Assembly (NCBI GenBank): GCA_002255575.1
Contig: NCAT01000022.1
Span: 1-34,631 of the forward strand
Length of the DNA: 34,631 bases
DNA from: Acidocella sp. 20-57-95
Lineage (GTDB): Bacteria > Pseudomonadota > Alphaproteobacteria > Acetobacterales > Acetobacteraceae
Direction of reading: 5' to 3'
Part shown: positions 8,649 to 17,300 of the stretch, piece after piece
Layout: each line of letters begins with the position of its first letter
Numbering within the stretch: the stretch's first letter is position 1
Made by a program: the position numbers and the translations under genes
The notes under the pieces: model-generated
Databases searched by the model: none
The model's input: the letters and a program-made list of their open reading frames with translations, nothing else
What the model was told of the DNA's origin: nothing

Positions 8649-8685
8649 GTTGCAGGAAAGATCGCTTTCCGTGCTCCTTTGCAAC
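8649..8685 (+). promoter_or_regulatory. 5' leader hairpin before the chemoreceptor gene
   Basis: GGAAAG-ATCG-CTTTCC forms a perfect six-pair stem. It is extended by outer arms GTTGCA and TGCAAC, with a nine-base bulge on the 3' side. The structure ends 13 bases before the chemoreceptor ATG and abuts its ribosome binding site (GAAGAG), so it could control translation or be a protein-binding site. No known RNA family was recognised. Confidence 0.4.
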
Positions 8686-8698
8686 GAAGAGTATCCTC

Positions 8699-10486
8699 AT
8701 GTTCACACTTGCGCAGGCAGGATTAAAATCGAAACTAAAAGCGCTCGATGGGTTAAGGGCGAATGTGATGCTGGCGGATGAAAAGCTAAACATCACGTAT
8801 ATGAACCGCTCTCTTCTGGCCCTGCTGCGTGAAGCTGAGGACGACGTTAAAAAAGAAATGCCGCAATTTAACGTCAAATCGCTGATTGGCCGGAATATCG
8901 ACGTTTTCCACAAACATCCAAGCCATCAGCGGGCCATGTTGAAAAAACTGGAAGCACCGCATTTTGCGACCATTCACGTCGGCAAACGTATTTTCGACCT
9001 GCATGTCACGCCTTTAATGAATGGTAACCGCCGCACTGGCTTTGCGGTTGAATGGCTAGATGCTGCCGAGCGGTTGGAGAATTTGACCTTTCGTGGCCAG
9101 ATCGCCGCCATTGACCGTTCGCAAGCGATTATTGAATTTAACACTGATGGCATCATTGTGCGTGCCAACAAGAATTTTCTACAGGCTATGGGCTATACGG
9201 CTGAAGATATTATCGGCAAACATCACCGCATTTTCGTTGATCCAGCCGAAGCAAAATCAACGGACTATGAAAATTTTTGGAAAAACCTGGGGCGTGGAGA
9301 ATTTCAGGCAGGTGAATTTCCGCGTTATGGGAAGGCCGGAAATCTGGTCTGGATCCAAGGTGCATATGATCCAATCTTCGATGCTAAAGGTAAGGTTACC
9401 AGCATTATTAAATATGCACGCGATGTCACCAGCCGTGTCCACGCGGTTAACAGCATTGGGGCTGGATTAAAGGCGCTGGCGAATAAAAACCTGCAATACC
9501 GGCTTACCAGCACCTTCACGCCGGAATTTGAACCGGTCCGACAGGACTTTAATGCATCGCTTGAGAATTTAGAAACCACCATGACCGCGATCGCGGCGAA
9601 CACCCAAGCTGTGCATGCGGGGGCTGGTGAGATTACCCAAGCATCGGACGATTTATCGCGCCGTACCGAGCAACAGGCCGCAAATCTTGAAGAGACCTCT
9701 GCTGCACTCGACCAAATTGCTGCGACGGTCCGAAAAACATCGGAAAATGCCATTGAAGCCCGCAGCGTGGTAACCTCTACAAAATCCAACGCGGAGCGTT
9801 CCGGCGACCTGGTGAACGAGACAGTGAGCGCGATGAACCATATTGAGAGTTCATCGAAAAATATCACCAATATTATTGGCTTGATCGATGAAATTGCGTT
9901 TCAGACCAATCTTTTGGCGCTCAATGCTGGTGTTGAGGCCGCGCGCGCCGGTGATGCCGGGCGAGGGTTCGCCGTGGTTGCAACAGAGGTTCGCGCCCTT
10001 GCGCAACGCTCAGCGGATGCCGCCAAAGAAATCAAAAATCTCATTTCGGTTTCCAGCCAACAAGTGAACCGGGGCGTGAAGCTGGTGGGGGACACCGGAA
10101 AGGCACTTGTGGGCATTGTTGAGCAGGTTGCAAAACTGAATAACCTGATCACCGATATTGCAGCGTCAGCACGTGAACAATCGACCGGGCTTGATGAAAT
10201 AAATACCGCCGTCAACCAGATGGACCAAGTGACACAGCAGAATGCCGCGATGGTGGAACAAGCCACCGCTGCCAGCCATAGCCTGACCGGCGAGGCCGAG
10301 GAGCTGAACCGGCTCGTTAACCAATTCCAAATCAGTCGAGCCAACCATAGCCACCGTACATTCCAACCCACTCTTAAAGAAGCGCCCAAACCAACAGCCA
10401 AATTCAACATGCCGGCGCGTGCTGCAATCGGTAAGCCGAAGCTTGCTGCCGTCGCATCAGCAGGTGAAAACTGGGATGAGTTTTAA
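8699..10486 (+). CDS. soluble methyl-accepting chemotaxis protein with two PAS domains
   Basis: This 595-residue chemoreceptor has no membrane segment or signal peptide, so it should be cytoplasmic. Two PAS domains lie at about 15-125 (AlDGLRANVMLAD, ITYMNRSLLALL) and 130-245 (RSQAIIEFNTDGIIVRANKNF, ending IIKYARDVTSR). A HAMP-like linker follows (GLKALANKNLQYRL). The long methyl-accepting coiled coil has the conserved tip EIAFQTNLLALNAGVEAARAG, which binds CheA and CheW, near residue 400. The last five residues, NWDEF, resemble the CheR-binding pentapeptide tether of E. coli Tar and Tsr. PAS2 is of the type that often holds heme or flavin, but no ligand can be assigned. No che genes are nearby, so it must act with a remote cluster. 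Confidence 0.95.
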   Translation: MFTLAQAGLKSKLKALDGLRANVMLADEKLNITYMNRSLLALLREAEDDVKKEMPQFNVKSLIGRNIDVFHKHPSHQRAMLKKLEAPHFATIHVGKRIFDLHVTPLMNGNRRTGFAVEWLDAAERLENLTFRGQIAAIDRSQAIIEFNTDGIIVRANKNFLQAMGYTAEDIIGKHHRIFVDPAEAKSTDYENFWKNLGRGEFQAGEFPRYGKAGNLVWIQGAYDPIFDAKGKVTSIIKYARDVTSRVHAVNSIGAGLKALANKNLQYRLTSTFTPEFEPVRQDFNASLENLETTMTAIAANTQAVHAGAGEITQASDDLSRRTEQQAANLEETSAALDQIAATVRKTSENAIEARSVVTSTKSNAERSGDLVNETVSAMNHIESSSKNITNIIGLIDEIAFQTNLLALNAGVEAARAGDAGRGFAVVATEVRALAQRSADAAKEIKNLISVSSQQVNRGVKLVGDTGKALVGIVEQVAKLNNLITDIAASAREQSTGLDEINTAVNQMDQVTQQNAAMVEQATAASHSLTGEAEELNRLVNQFQISRANHSHRTFQPTLKEAPKPTAKFNMPARAAIGKPKLAAVASAGENWDEF

Positions 10487-10654
10487 CGGCTAGCCGCAGC
10501 GTAAGCTTGTAAACAGATAAGGCAATCGCGACGCCAAGCTTTGTCAACAAGATGATTGCCTGCCCTCAGCCAATTGCCAAAACAGAAGGCACGTTGCTGC
10601 ATCGAGATGCTGTACCGGTCATTTCGCGCTACATCGCACTTGCCCGGATAAAAA

Positions 10655-11668
10655 TCAGAAGTTCAGCGCAAAATGCGGGTCAGGCTGTATAACCGTGCTT
10701 TCTGCGGACAATGTAAACCGGGGCGCGGCCGCAATATCGATCATGTGATTGGCAACGATGTCGATCACAGCATTTTTGAAGCGCCGCTTTTTTTGGGTAC
10801 GACAGCGATGGCCGGGCTTAATCAGCGTGATCGGCTTTTCGGCTAGCGGCAAGCGGCAGACATAAAATGCACCCTGGCGGATTGCACCTATGGCTTGGAA
10901 AAATGCATCGTAAGAGCTGGATAATTCTGTAGCGTTTTCGTGAGAACTGCCCACCAAGTCAGCTGCCGGAATGCCCAACATATCCGAAATACCAAGCGCC
11001 TTCGCAATTCCCTGCAACGCTGCAAGTAACAGCGTGGGCGGCGCGATGTCGAATAAAGCTTTGGTGGCGTCCCGAATGTCGGAGAAATTATGCTTAACAC
11101 CTTGAATACGGCTGACAAAAACCACCGTTTCCGCGCCAAGACCGGCAATCGAACCTGGGACAAACGAGAATGAAACTTGATAAAGATCAACATGATTCAT
11201 TTGAAAATAGAGCGATAACTCGCCTTCTTTTACGGCCGCCGACGCAATTGCTAGTTGAATGTTGAAATATGCCGTGGGCGTGTAATGTTCAAAAATCAAA
11301 GCGCGGTCAAAAGCAAGCTGCTTACGGAAATCGTCGCGCCAAACGTCACCAAAAAACATGTAGTGATGGTGCAGTGCCACTGCCCTTTGGTCCGTGGAAA
11401 GACTTCGTGAGACGTAGAATTTACTCAGGTATTTGAATGGTAACGCAGGCTGATGACCTAAAAGCCAAAACATTTTTGGTTGAAAGATAAGACGCAAAAT
11501 TCGGCTGAATGCCGGGGCCGTGACGAATAATCTCGGTAAATATTCGAACCCACGGCACACGCGCCGAAATATACCACCCCACCGCTGCCGGGTTTTCTCA
11601 GGCTCTGAGACATGCACCAACGTAGTTTTTACCGTCGGCACGGTATTCAAGAACCGTTGCAACGGCAT
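10655..11668 (-). CDS. VirK/YbjX family protein (DUF535)
   Basis: This 337-residue protein fits the DUF535 (VirK/YbjX) pattern. An HHHYMFF segment comes near residue 100, followed by KEGELSLYFQM, VSFSFVPGSIAGL, a LLLAALQGIAKALGI segment, SSSYDAFFQAIGA, FYVCRLPLAEKPI and a closing basic stretch (HRCRTQKKRRFKNAVIDIV). Enterobacterial VirK and YbjX have been connected with envelope stress and virulence phenotypes, but the molecular activity is unknown. It follows the Mla-type operon on the same strand but has its own candidate promoter and a palindrome upstream, so it is probably a separate unit. The ATG has GGGAG about 11 bases upstream. The C-terminal 50 residues show no recognised motif. Confidence 0.8.
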   Translation of the reverse strand: MPLQRFLNTVPTVKTTLVHVSEPEKTRQRWGGIFRRVCRGFEYLPRLFVTAPAFSRILRLIFQPKMFWLLGHQPALPFKYLSKFYVSRSLSTDQRAVALHHHYMFFGDVWRDDFRKQLAFDRALIFEHYTPTAYFNIQLAIASAAVKEGELSLYFQMNHVDLYQVSFSFVPGSIAGLGAETVVFVSRIQGVKHNFSDIRDATKALFDIAPPTLLLAALQGIAKALGISDMLGIPAADLVGSSHENATELSSSYDAFFQAIGAIRQGAFYVCRLPLAEKPITLIKPGHRCRTQKKRRFKNAVIDIVANHMIDIAAAPRFTLSAESTVIQPDPHFALNF

Positions 11669-11688
11669 GAAGGAGACAACTCCCAGGG

Positions 11689-11702
11689 ACGTACAAGTAC
11701 GT
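11689..11702. promoter_or_regulatory. palindrome ACGTAC-AA-GTACGT upstream of the DUF535 gene
   Basis: Two perfect six-base arms separated by AA lie between the candidate promoter and the DUF535 start codon, about 20 bases from the ATG. A second, shorter inverted repeat (TAAGT-GTA-ACTTA, 11706-11718) adjoins it. The placement just downstream of the predicted transcription start would suit a repressor operator. The cognate regulator is not in this window. Confidence 0.4.
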
Positions 11703-11717
11703 AACTAAGTGTAACTT

Positions 11718-11745
11718 ATCATAACTGCAAGTTTCAACTGTGCAA
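11718..11745 (-). promoter_or_regulatory. candidate sigma-70-type promoter of the DUF535 gene
   Basis: On the minus strand TTGCAC (11745-11740) and TATGAT (11723-11718) are separated by 16 bases. Both hexamers match the consensus at four or five positions, and the stretch is AT-rich relative to its surroundings. Transcription would start about 40 bases before the DUF535 ATG. This indicates the gene is transcribed independently of the lipoprotein gene upstream. Confidence 0.42.
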
Positions 11746-11827
11746 ATTAAGACAACGTCAGTGATCATGCCATACTTCAGTAAGCCCCAACCAAGTCGGA
11801 CCACGACAAGACGAGGGGAAAGCGACG

Positions 11828-12433
11828 CTAGGCCAACCGCCTCAGCAAACTTACCGCCTGCGCCAGCGCATTTGCCAATGCGGCCTGCATTGCTGCCACC
11901 TCGGCAGGCGCATCATCACCATGCAAAGGCGCTGTGCCGGTGATGGTTTGTTGCGCCAACGGGTGGGGTTTGGCGGTCAGACTGTCGGCGTTGGCAATTA
12001 CCACCAGGCTCAGCACCGCACGGGCCTGCCCAGCGGCAAGGTCTGCCACAAATTCCGTGAGCGTACCTTCAACGATGAAGGCCGGCGTTAACCTTGAGCC
12101 AGTATTTACCACAGCGGAAAACGCCCCGCTGGCTTGCGCCCAGGCGGTTAAAGCGGCGGTCGCGGCATCTGCTGGTGAAACCGCCCAGCGGTTGTAGAAG
12201 GCAACATCCAAACTGCCATCAGCGCGCAAGCTGCGCAGCCCTTGCTCATTCAGCCCTGGGGCAGCAGCCAAATCACGCACCAGCAATATCGGCCCGTTCG
12301 GGTTGGGCGGATTATTCACGAGCGGCACTGGCTGCAAGGGCCATTGAACCTGCGGGATGTATTTTTGGGTCGGCAATAAAGACCCACAACCAGCCAGCCA
12401 AAGTGGAGACGTTAGAATCAGGCGGCGTTGCAT
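11828..12433 (-). CDS. PqiC-like ABC transport auxiliary lipoprotein
   Basis: This 201-residue lipoprotein has a short signal sequence and the lipobox LAGC, so Cys16 would be lipidated and the protein anchored in the outer membrane. The body (ILLVRDLAAAPGLNEQGLRSLRADGSLDVAFYNRWAVSPADA and the LTAWAQASGAFSAVV region) matches the ABC-type transport auxiliary (PqiC/DUF330) fold. In MCE systems such lipoproteins are thought to receive the lipid conduit at the outer membrane. Its ATG overlaps the mlaD stop codon as TAATG, so it is the last cistron of the coupled operon. No MlaC-type periplasmic carrier is encoded here, so this protein probably closes the pathway. Confidence 0.88.
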   Translation of the reverse strand: MQRRLILTSPLWLAGCGSLLPTQKYIPQVQWPLQPVPLVNNPPNPNGPILLVRDLAAAPGLNEQGLRSLRADGSLDVAFYNRWAVSPADAATAALTAWAQASGAFSAVVNTGSRLTPAFIVEGTLTEFVADLAAGQARAVLSLVVIANADSLTAKPHPLAQQTITGTAPLHGDDAPAEVAAMQAALANALAQAVSLLRRLA

Positions 12434-13425
12434 TAATGCTCTCCTTCCAGCGGGGGCGCTGCACCATCCAACAACTGCGCCGGGTTGTGCTTCAGGCTAT
12501 CGGTTAATTCACGCAAATTGGCACTGGTGGTCTTTAAGTCCTGCAAAATCGGGCCAAGCTGGGCCTGCAAATCAGCGGTCGTTTCATCAGCATGGCCAAT
12601 GGTACTCTCGCTTTGCGCCACCACCGCCGGCAGTGCTGCACTAACCTTGGCTAATCCCGCCGTGGCGTCATTCAACTGAGCCAGAATTTTCATTGTCTGC
12701 GGACCGCCTGCGAGCGTGCGAATAGATTGCGTGGTGGCCGGCAAATCAGCTTGTTTGAGCGCCTCATTCAAAGTCGCCAGCAACAAATTCGCGTTGGCAA
12801 TGGCTTGGTGCGCATCGCCGGTCGTGGCCTCCTGGTCCAAAGCCGTCAACAAGTCGGTAAACTGCGCGATGGTTTTACCCAAATCAACCTTGCTGAGTGA
12901 GGACATTGTCTGCTCAATCGCATCCTGCACCTGGTTGAGCGTGCTGGGCATCGAGGGGATTACAGTGCTTTGCGGCGTCCAGGGTACCGTAATCGTCGGA
13001 TATTGATCCGGGTTTACAAAACTTAGCTCTACATAGGCTAAGCCGGTGATACCTTGCGGCGCGATTTGAACCCGCAAGCCATGCGCAATTGCCTGCGCCA
13101 CATCTTCCGCATGGCCGATTTTTTTAGGGTCCACCCGGAAGCGAACGACCACCAGTTGATAGACCTTCTGCTGCTCGTCGGAAAGATTTTCCGGCGGGTA
13201 TTCCGCCGTCACCAGCCCGACATCGGTCACTTTGCCGATGGTCACACCGCGGAATTTCACGGCAGTGCCAACATCAAGCCCCTGCACGGATTCCTGAAAG
13301 TAAGTCTCGTAAGGAATACCCGGGTTTAGTTCAGAGCCAGATAAGAAGAAAATCAACGCCAGCAGTGCAAAAATGCCCGCCAGCGTGAACAGCCCCACCC
13401 GCAAGGCGGTGCGCCGGTTCTCCAT
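12433..13425 (-). CDS. mlaD: MlaD/MCE domain protein
   Basis: This 330-residue protein has an N-terminal membrane anchor (about residues 8-30, VGLFTLAGIFALLALIFFL). One MCE domain follows (YETYFQESVQGLDVGTAVKFRGVTIGKV, then RVQIAPQGITGLAYVELSF). A long helical C-terminal part rich in Ala, Leu, Gln and Thr (about residues 170-320) could form a coiled-coil extension across the periplasm. MCE proteins form hexameric rings that carry phospholipids between the membranes. The helical extension resembles PqiB/YebT-like or mycobacterial Mce tubes more than the short E. coli MlaD. It is coupled on both sides by TAATG overlaps to the ATPase and lipoprotein genes. Confidence 0.93.
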   Translation of the reverse strand: MENRRTALRVGLFTLAGIFALLALIFFLSGSELNPGIPYETYFQESVQGLDVGTAVKFRGVTIGKVTDVGLVTAEYPPENLSDEQQKVYQLVVVRFRVDPKKIGHAEDVAQAIAHGLRVQIAPQGITGLAYVELSFVNPDQYPTITVPWTPQSTVIPSMPSTLNQVQDAIEQTMSSLSKVDLGKTIAQFTDLLTALDQEATTGDAHQAIANANLLLATLNEALKQADLPATTQSIRTLAGGPQTMKILAQLNDATAGLAKVSAALPAVVAQSESTIGHADETTADLQAQLGPILQDLKTTSANLRELTDSLKHNPAQLLDGAAPPLEGEH

Positions 13426-14159
13426 TACAAACTCTCCCGGTTAAAAAACGCCTGTACCATTTTCACGTCTGAATGCGCCTGCAAGTCGCGCGGTTGCCCA
13501 AGTGCAATCATGCCTTGCGCGGCGCGGTCTAGCATCACGCAGCGGTCTGAAATGGCCAGAATAGATTGCAATTCATGCGTCACCACAACGAACGTTGCCC
13601 CGAGCGTATCACGTAATTCCAATATCAACCGGTCCAGCCCAGCAGATGTTATCGGGTCCAAGCCGGCTGATGGTTCATCCAGAAACAATACTGGCGGGTC
13701 GAGCGCCAAGGCACGCGCAATCGCCGCACGTTTTGCCATACCGCCTGATATTTCCGCAGGCAAACGAAAGGCGGCATCTGCCAGCCCCACCATCGCGAGT
13801 TTCATCTGCGCAATTTCATTGCGGGCAGAAGGCGGCAGGTCCGTGAACACCGCCAGCGCCAAGGCCACATTATCCAGCAAGTTCATCGACCCAAACAAAG
13901 CACCAGACTGAAACATCACACCGATCTGACGCCGCACGGCTTCGGTTTGGGTAACAACATCAAAACCACACACCGAAATTTGGCCTGATGTAGGGGGACG
14001 CAGGCCGATCATCTGCTTGAGCAAGGTTGATTTACCACAGCCAGAACCGCCAAGGATGACAAATACCTCACCCTCATCAATGCTGAAGCTGACATCCTGG
14101 AAAATCACCCGCCCGCCAAATTCCTGGGAAACACGATCAACATTAATGATGGCCCCCAT
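13425..14159 (-). CDS. mlaF: MlaF-type ABC transporter ATP-binding protein
   Basis: This 244-residue ATPase powers the lipid ABC transporter. It has Walker A GGSGCGKST at 37-45, the Q-loop at Gln84, the signature SGGMAKRAAIARAL from 138, Walker B VLFLDEPSAGLDP from 157, and the switch histidine in VVTHE. The SGGMAKR form of the signature is typical of the MlaF/Mkl subfamily. The start is the ATG that shares a base with the permease stop codon (TAATG). The open frame extends about 46 codons upstream, but only as a shadow of the permease gene. The C-terminal tail carries the usual short MlaF extension. Confidence 0.96.
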   Translation of the reverse strand: MGAIINVDRVSQEFGGRVIFQDVSFSIDEGEVFVILGGSGCGKSTLLKQMIGLRPPTSGQISVCGFDVVTQTEAVRRQIGVMFQSGALFGSMNLLDNVALALAVFTDLPPSARNEIAQMKLAMVGLADAAFRLPAEISGGMAKRAAIARALALDPPVLFLDEPSAGLDPITSAGLDRLILELRDTLGATFVVVTHELQSILAISDRCVMLDRAAQGMIALGQPRDLQAHSDVKMVQAFFNRESL

Positions 14160-15262
14160 TACAGGCCCAACCGGTAAAATAGCACAGCGAATAGCCCGTC
14201 CAGCAACACGGTGGCGACAATGCCGCCCACCACCGCCGAGGTTGCCGCCTCCCCCACGGCGCGCGGGCCATTGCCGGCCGTAAGCCCAGCCCGGCAACCG
14301 ATCATCGCCACCGCCGCCGCAAATACCATGCCTTTAAACAAGCCCAAAAGAAAATCCGAAGGACCGCAGGAATAGGTGATTTGGGCGATGATCGCAGATG
14401 GCGGGAAACCAAACACCATCAGCACAATCCCCATCCCGACGAGCCCGGCCACATCCATCGTCACCACCAAAGCTGGCATCACCAGCACAGCAGCGGCAAC
14501 GCGCGGCAGCACCAGCATGGTCTCTGGGTCGATGCCCATGGTGGTGAGCGCGTCAATCTCCTCATTCACCCGCATCGTGCCCAGTTCGGCTGCGAAGGCG
14601 GAACCGGTACGCCCGGCCAGAATCACCGCCACCAAAAGCGGGCCCAACTCGCGGAATAAAGAGAGCGCCACCAAGTCCGCCACATATAAATCGGCGCCAA
14701 ATTGCTGCATCGGGATGGCCGACTGAAACGCCAGGATCATGCCGATGAGAAAGCCCAACATCACCACCAAAGGCAGCGCCTTGAAGCCGGCATTATCGGC
14801 GATGCGGGCAAAATCTGCCCCCCGCAGAAACCGCAATTTGGTTGCCAGCACCGTTAGCGCGAGAATGGTCTCGCCAAAAAACCCAATTCTGATTTTAAGG
14901 TTTTCGTATATCCCAGGCGGCTTGGCGGCAGCGGCGGCTTCGGCCACAGCCAGGCGTTCCTGCGCGCGTGTCAGGGGCGCCGATGCAACTGCCCGTAGTT
15001 GCGTAAGAAGCGCCGAAAACTGCTCATCAGCACCGCGCAGGCTCATCGGCCCACCATGGCTGCGCTCCATGGTCAGCAGCAAGGTGGCTCCGGCGGTGTC
15101 GATAATGCCACAGGCTGCGATGTCGATCACCAGCGGGGCCGCACCTAAACGCTTGGCGGCCGCAACTGAATTTTGCCAGATCGCACCAACATTCTTCGCA
15201 ACCAGATCGCCCGAGAGCGCCAACATGTCGTCCTCAACATGCAGCGCCGCCGCCTGTGTCAT
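14159..15262 (-). CDS. mlaE: MlaE-type permease with fused N-terminal STAS domain
   Basis: This 367-residue protein has an STAS domain at about 1-105 (LVIDIAACGIIDTAGATLLL, the MlaB-like core). An MlaE permease at about 120-367 follows, with ENLKIRIGFFGETI, GFLIGMILAFQSAIPMQQFGADLYVADLVALSLFRELGPLLVAVILAGRTG, AAELGTMRVNEEIDAL and GDLxKG-like LLGLFKGMVF. It is the inner-membrane part of a phospholipid transporter; in E. coli MlaB is a separate subunit that stabilises MlaF, and here that role is fused to the permease, as is common in alphaproteobacteria. Its ATG overlaps the stop of the TerC-like gene by four bases (ATGA), and its stop overlaps the ATPase start. Confidence 0.95.
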   Translation of the reverse strand: MTQAAALHVEDDMLALSGDLVAKNVGAIWQNSVAAAKRLGAAPLVIDIAACGIIDTAGATLLLTMERSHGGPMSLRGADEQFSALLTQLRAVASAPLTRAQERLAVAEAAAAAKPPGIYENLKIRIGFFGETILALTVLATKLRFLRGADFARIADNAGFKALPLVVMLGFLIGMILAFQSAIPMQQFGADLYVADLVALSLFRELGPLLVAVILAGRTGSAFAAELGTMRVNEEIDALTTMGIDPETMLVLPRVAAAVLVMPALVVTMDVAGLVGMGIVLMVFGFPPSAIIAQITYSCGPSDFLLGLFKGMVFAAAVAMIGCRAGLTAGNGPRAVGEAATSAVVGGIVATVLLDGLFAVLFYRLGL

Positions 15263-15864
15263 GCAGGCGGCGCCGAATGCGGAAGAACCTGGAATATGCC
15301 CTGATAGATCATGGTCAGAGATACATATAGCACGATTGCCAGCCCAACCCAGGCCAGCCAGCGAAATCGTGTCAGCAGCCGCGCCACCAAACTGGCGGCA
15401 ACGCCCATAAGGCCAACCGAGACGATCAAGCCAATCACCAGCAAAGCCGGGTGGCCATGGGCGGCACCGGCCACCGCCAGCACGTTATCAAGGCTCATTG
15501 AAACATCGGCGATGATAATGCGGGTAATGGCCGTACGCAGCCTGCCTGATACCGGGGCTGCATCGGTCGCTGTTGGCCCGTGCCGCAGCTCGCGGGCAGA
15601 TTTCCAGACCACCCAAAGCAGCAGAACCCCACCCGCCAAGGTCAGGCCGATGATCGCGAGCATCTGCACCGCCACCAGCGCGAACAGAATTCTGATGAGC
15701 GTCGCACCGGCAATACCGGCCAAAATGGCGCGCCGCCGCTGGTTTTTCGGCAGGCCATTCACCGCCAAGCCGATCACCACGGCATTATCACCGGCCAGCA
15801 CCAGGTCGATCAGCAAAACCTGCAGCAGGATCGGCAGTAATGTCAGGGCCTGGGCAAAATCCAT
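15259..15864 (-). CDS. TerC family integral membrane protein, YjbE type
   Basis: This 201-residue membrane protein has about six to seven hydrophobic segments and the two acidic signature motifs of the TerC family: LIDLVLAGDNAVVIGLAV near the N-terminus and IIIADVSMSLDNVLAVAG near residue 115. TerC and YjbE-type proteins are linked to metal (manganese) export and metalation of exported proteins in several bacteria. It is the first cistron of an operon with the Mla-type lipid transporter, overlapping the permease start by four bases. Whether it handles a metal needed by the transporter or is only co-regulated cannot be judged from sequence. It is divergent from purB with about a 94-base gap. 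Confidence 0.92.
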   Translation of the reverse strand: MDFAQALTLLPILLQVLLIDLVLAGDNAVVIGLAVNGLPKNQRRRAILAGIAGATLIRILFALVAVQMLAIIGLTLAGGVLLLWVVWKSARELRHGPTATDAAPVSGRLRTAITRIIIADVSMSLDNVLAVAGAAHGHPALLVIGLIVSVGLMGVAASLVARLLTRFRWLAWVGLAIVLYVSLTMIYQGIFQVLPHSAPPA

Positions 15865-15958
15865 GCGCGTTGGTGGCGTGCGGTGGCCTAGCTTGTCAAC
15901 GGCCCGGCAGCGGCTTAACCCGCAAGCCTGAAATTCGGCATTAAATTCAGGAGCTGTT

Positions 15959-17290
15959 ATGATCCCGCGCTACACCCGGCCGCAAGCCGCCGCCATCTGG
16001 TCCCCCGAGAACCGCTACCGCATCTGGTTCGAGATCGAGGCGCTGGCCGCTGAGGGCATGGCGCTGGTGGGCAGCGTACCGAAGGACGCAGCTGCCAATA
16101 TCCGCAAGCTAGGGGAGCCGAAGCTGGCCGCCATCAGCACCGCCGATATTGAGCGTATCGACGAGATTGAGCGCGAGACCCGCCATGACGTGATCGCATT
16201 CCTCACCTGGCTGGCAGAAGGTATCGGGCCAGATAGCCGGTTTGTGCATCAGGGCCTCACCTCCTCGGACGTGCTGGATACCTGCCTGGCCGTGCAGCTT
16301 ACCCAGGCGGCGGATTTACTGCTGGCGGATATTGATGACGTGCTGGCAGCGCTGAAAAAGCGCGCGCTTGAGCACAAGCACACACTCACCATTGGCCGCA
16401 GCCATGGCATTCATGCGGAGCCGACAAGCTTTGGGTTGAAGCTGGCTGGCCACTACGCCGAATTTGTCCGCAACCGCGCGCGGCTGGTTTCGGCACGAGC
16501 GGAAATTGCCACCTGTGCCATTTCCGGCGCTGTTGGCACCTTCGCTCATGTGGACCCAAAGGTGGAAGAATATGTGGCGGAAAAACTCGGGCTGGCGGTG
16601 GAGCCGGTTTCGACCCAGGTGATCCCGCGCGACCGCCATGCAGCATTTTTTGCAACCCTCGGCGTGATTGCCTGCGGGGTGGAGCGGCTGGCCACCGAAG
16701 TGCGGCATTTGCAGCGCTCGGAAGTTCGCGAAGCGGAAGAATTTTTCCATGCCGGCCAAAAAGGCTCTTCCGCCATGCCGCATAAGCGCAACCCGGTGCT
16801 GTCTGAAAACCTCACCGGACTTGCCCGCTTGGTGCGCAGCGCCGTGGTACCGGCGATGGAGAATGTCACGCTCTGGCATGAACGCGATATCAGCCACTCA
16901 TCAGTCGAACGCGGCATCGGGCCGGATGCGACCGTAACACTGGATTTTGCGCTGGCGCGGCTGGCTGGGATGATGGATAAGCTAACCATTTACCCCGCCC
17001 AGATGCTGGCCAATCTAGAAAGTCTGGGCGGCGTGGTGCATTCCGGCGAAGTGCTGCTGGCACTGACCAAAGCCGGGATTTTACGAGAAGATTCCTACAA
17101 GATTGTACAGCGTAATGCGATGGCGACCTGGACCAAGCTCGGCCATGCTGACGCCAAAGATTTCCGCACCAACTTACTGGCAGACCCGGAAGTGGCAGGC
17201 CGTATTTCACCAGACGTGATTGATGCGGCGATGGATTCCAAACTGCATCTCGCACAAATTGATGCGCTATTTGAACGCGTGTTTGGCTGA
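15959..17290 (+). CDS. purB: adenylosuccinate lyase
   Basis: This 443-residue enzyme catalyses two fumarate-releasing steps of purine synthesis: SAICAR to AICAR, and adenylosuccinate to AMP. It has the fumarase/aspartase-superfamily fold. Visible active-site elements are RHDV (His76, Asp77), TSSDVLD from 101, [14 protein letters not shown] (His149, Glu154), and the flexible signature loop [12 protein letters not shown] near residues 270-281. Length and N-terminus ([15 protein letters not shown]) fit the bacterial short form. AGGAG lies six bases before the ATG. It is followed 10 bases later by the NRDE gene, so the two are probably co-transcribed. Confidence 0.98.
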   Translation: MIPRYTRPQAAAIWSPENRYRIWFEIEALAAEGMALVGSVPKDAAANIRKLGEPKLAAISTADIERIDEIERETRHDVIAFLTWLAEGIGPDSRFVHQGLTSSDVLDTCLAVQLTQAADLLLADIDDVLAALKKRALEHKHTLTIGRSHGIHAEPTSFGLKLAGHYAEFVRNRARLVSARAEIATCAISGAVGTFAHVDPKVEEYVAEKLGLAVEPVSTQVIPRDRHAAFFATLGVIACGVERLATEVRHLQRSEVREAEEFFHAGQKGSSAMPHKRNPVLSENLTGLARLVRSAVVPAMENVTLWHERDISHSSVERGIGPDATVTLDFALARLAGMMDKLTIYPAQMLANLESLGGVVHSGEVLLALTKAGILREDSYKIVQRNAMATWTKLGHADAKDFRTNLLADPEVAGRISPDVIDAAMDSKLHLAQIDALFERVFG

Positions 17291-17300
17291 TAATTATCCA

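Noticed and set aside
10487..10496. CGGCTAGCCG palindrome after the chemoreceptor gene
   Set aside because: A ten-base self-complementary sequence with no loop or U tract is too short to call a terminator.
14160..14297. Upstream extension of the MlaF ATPase frame
   Set aside because: It lies inside the permease gene; the TAATG overlap and the family N-terminus both point to the ATG at 14159.
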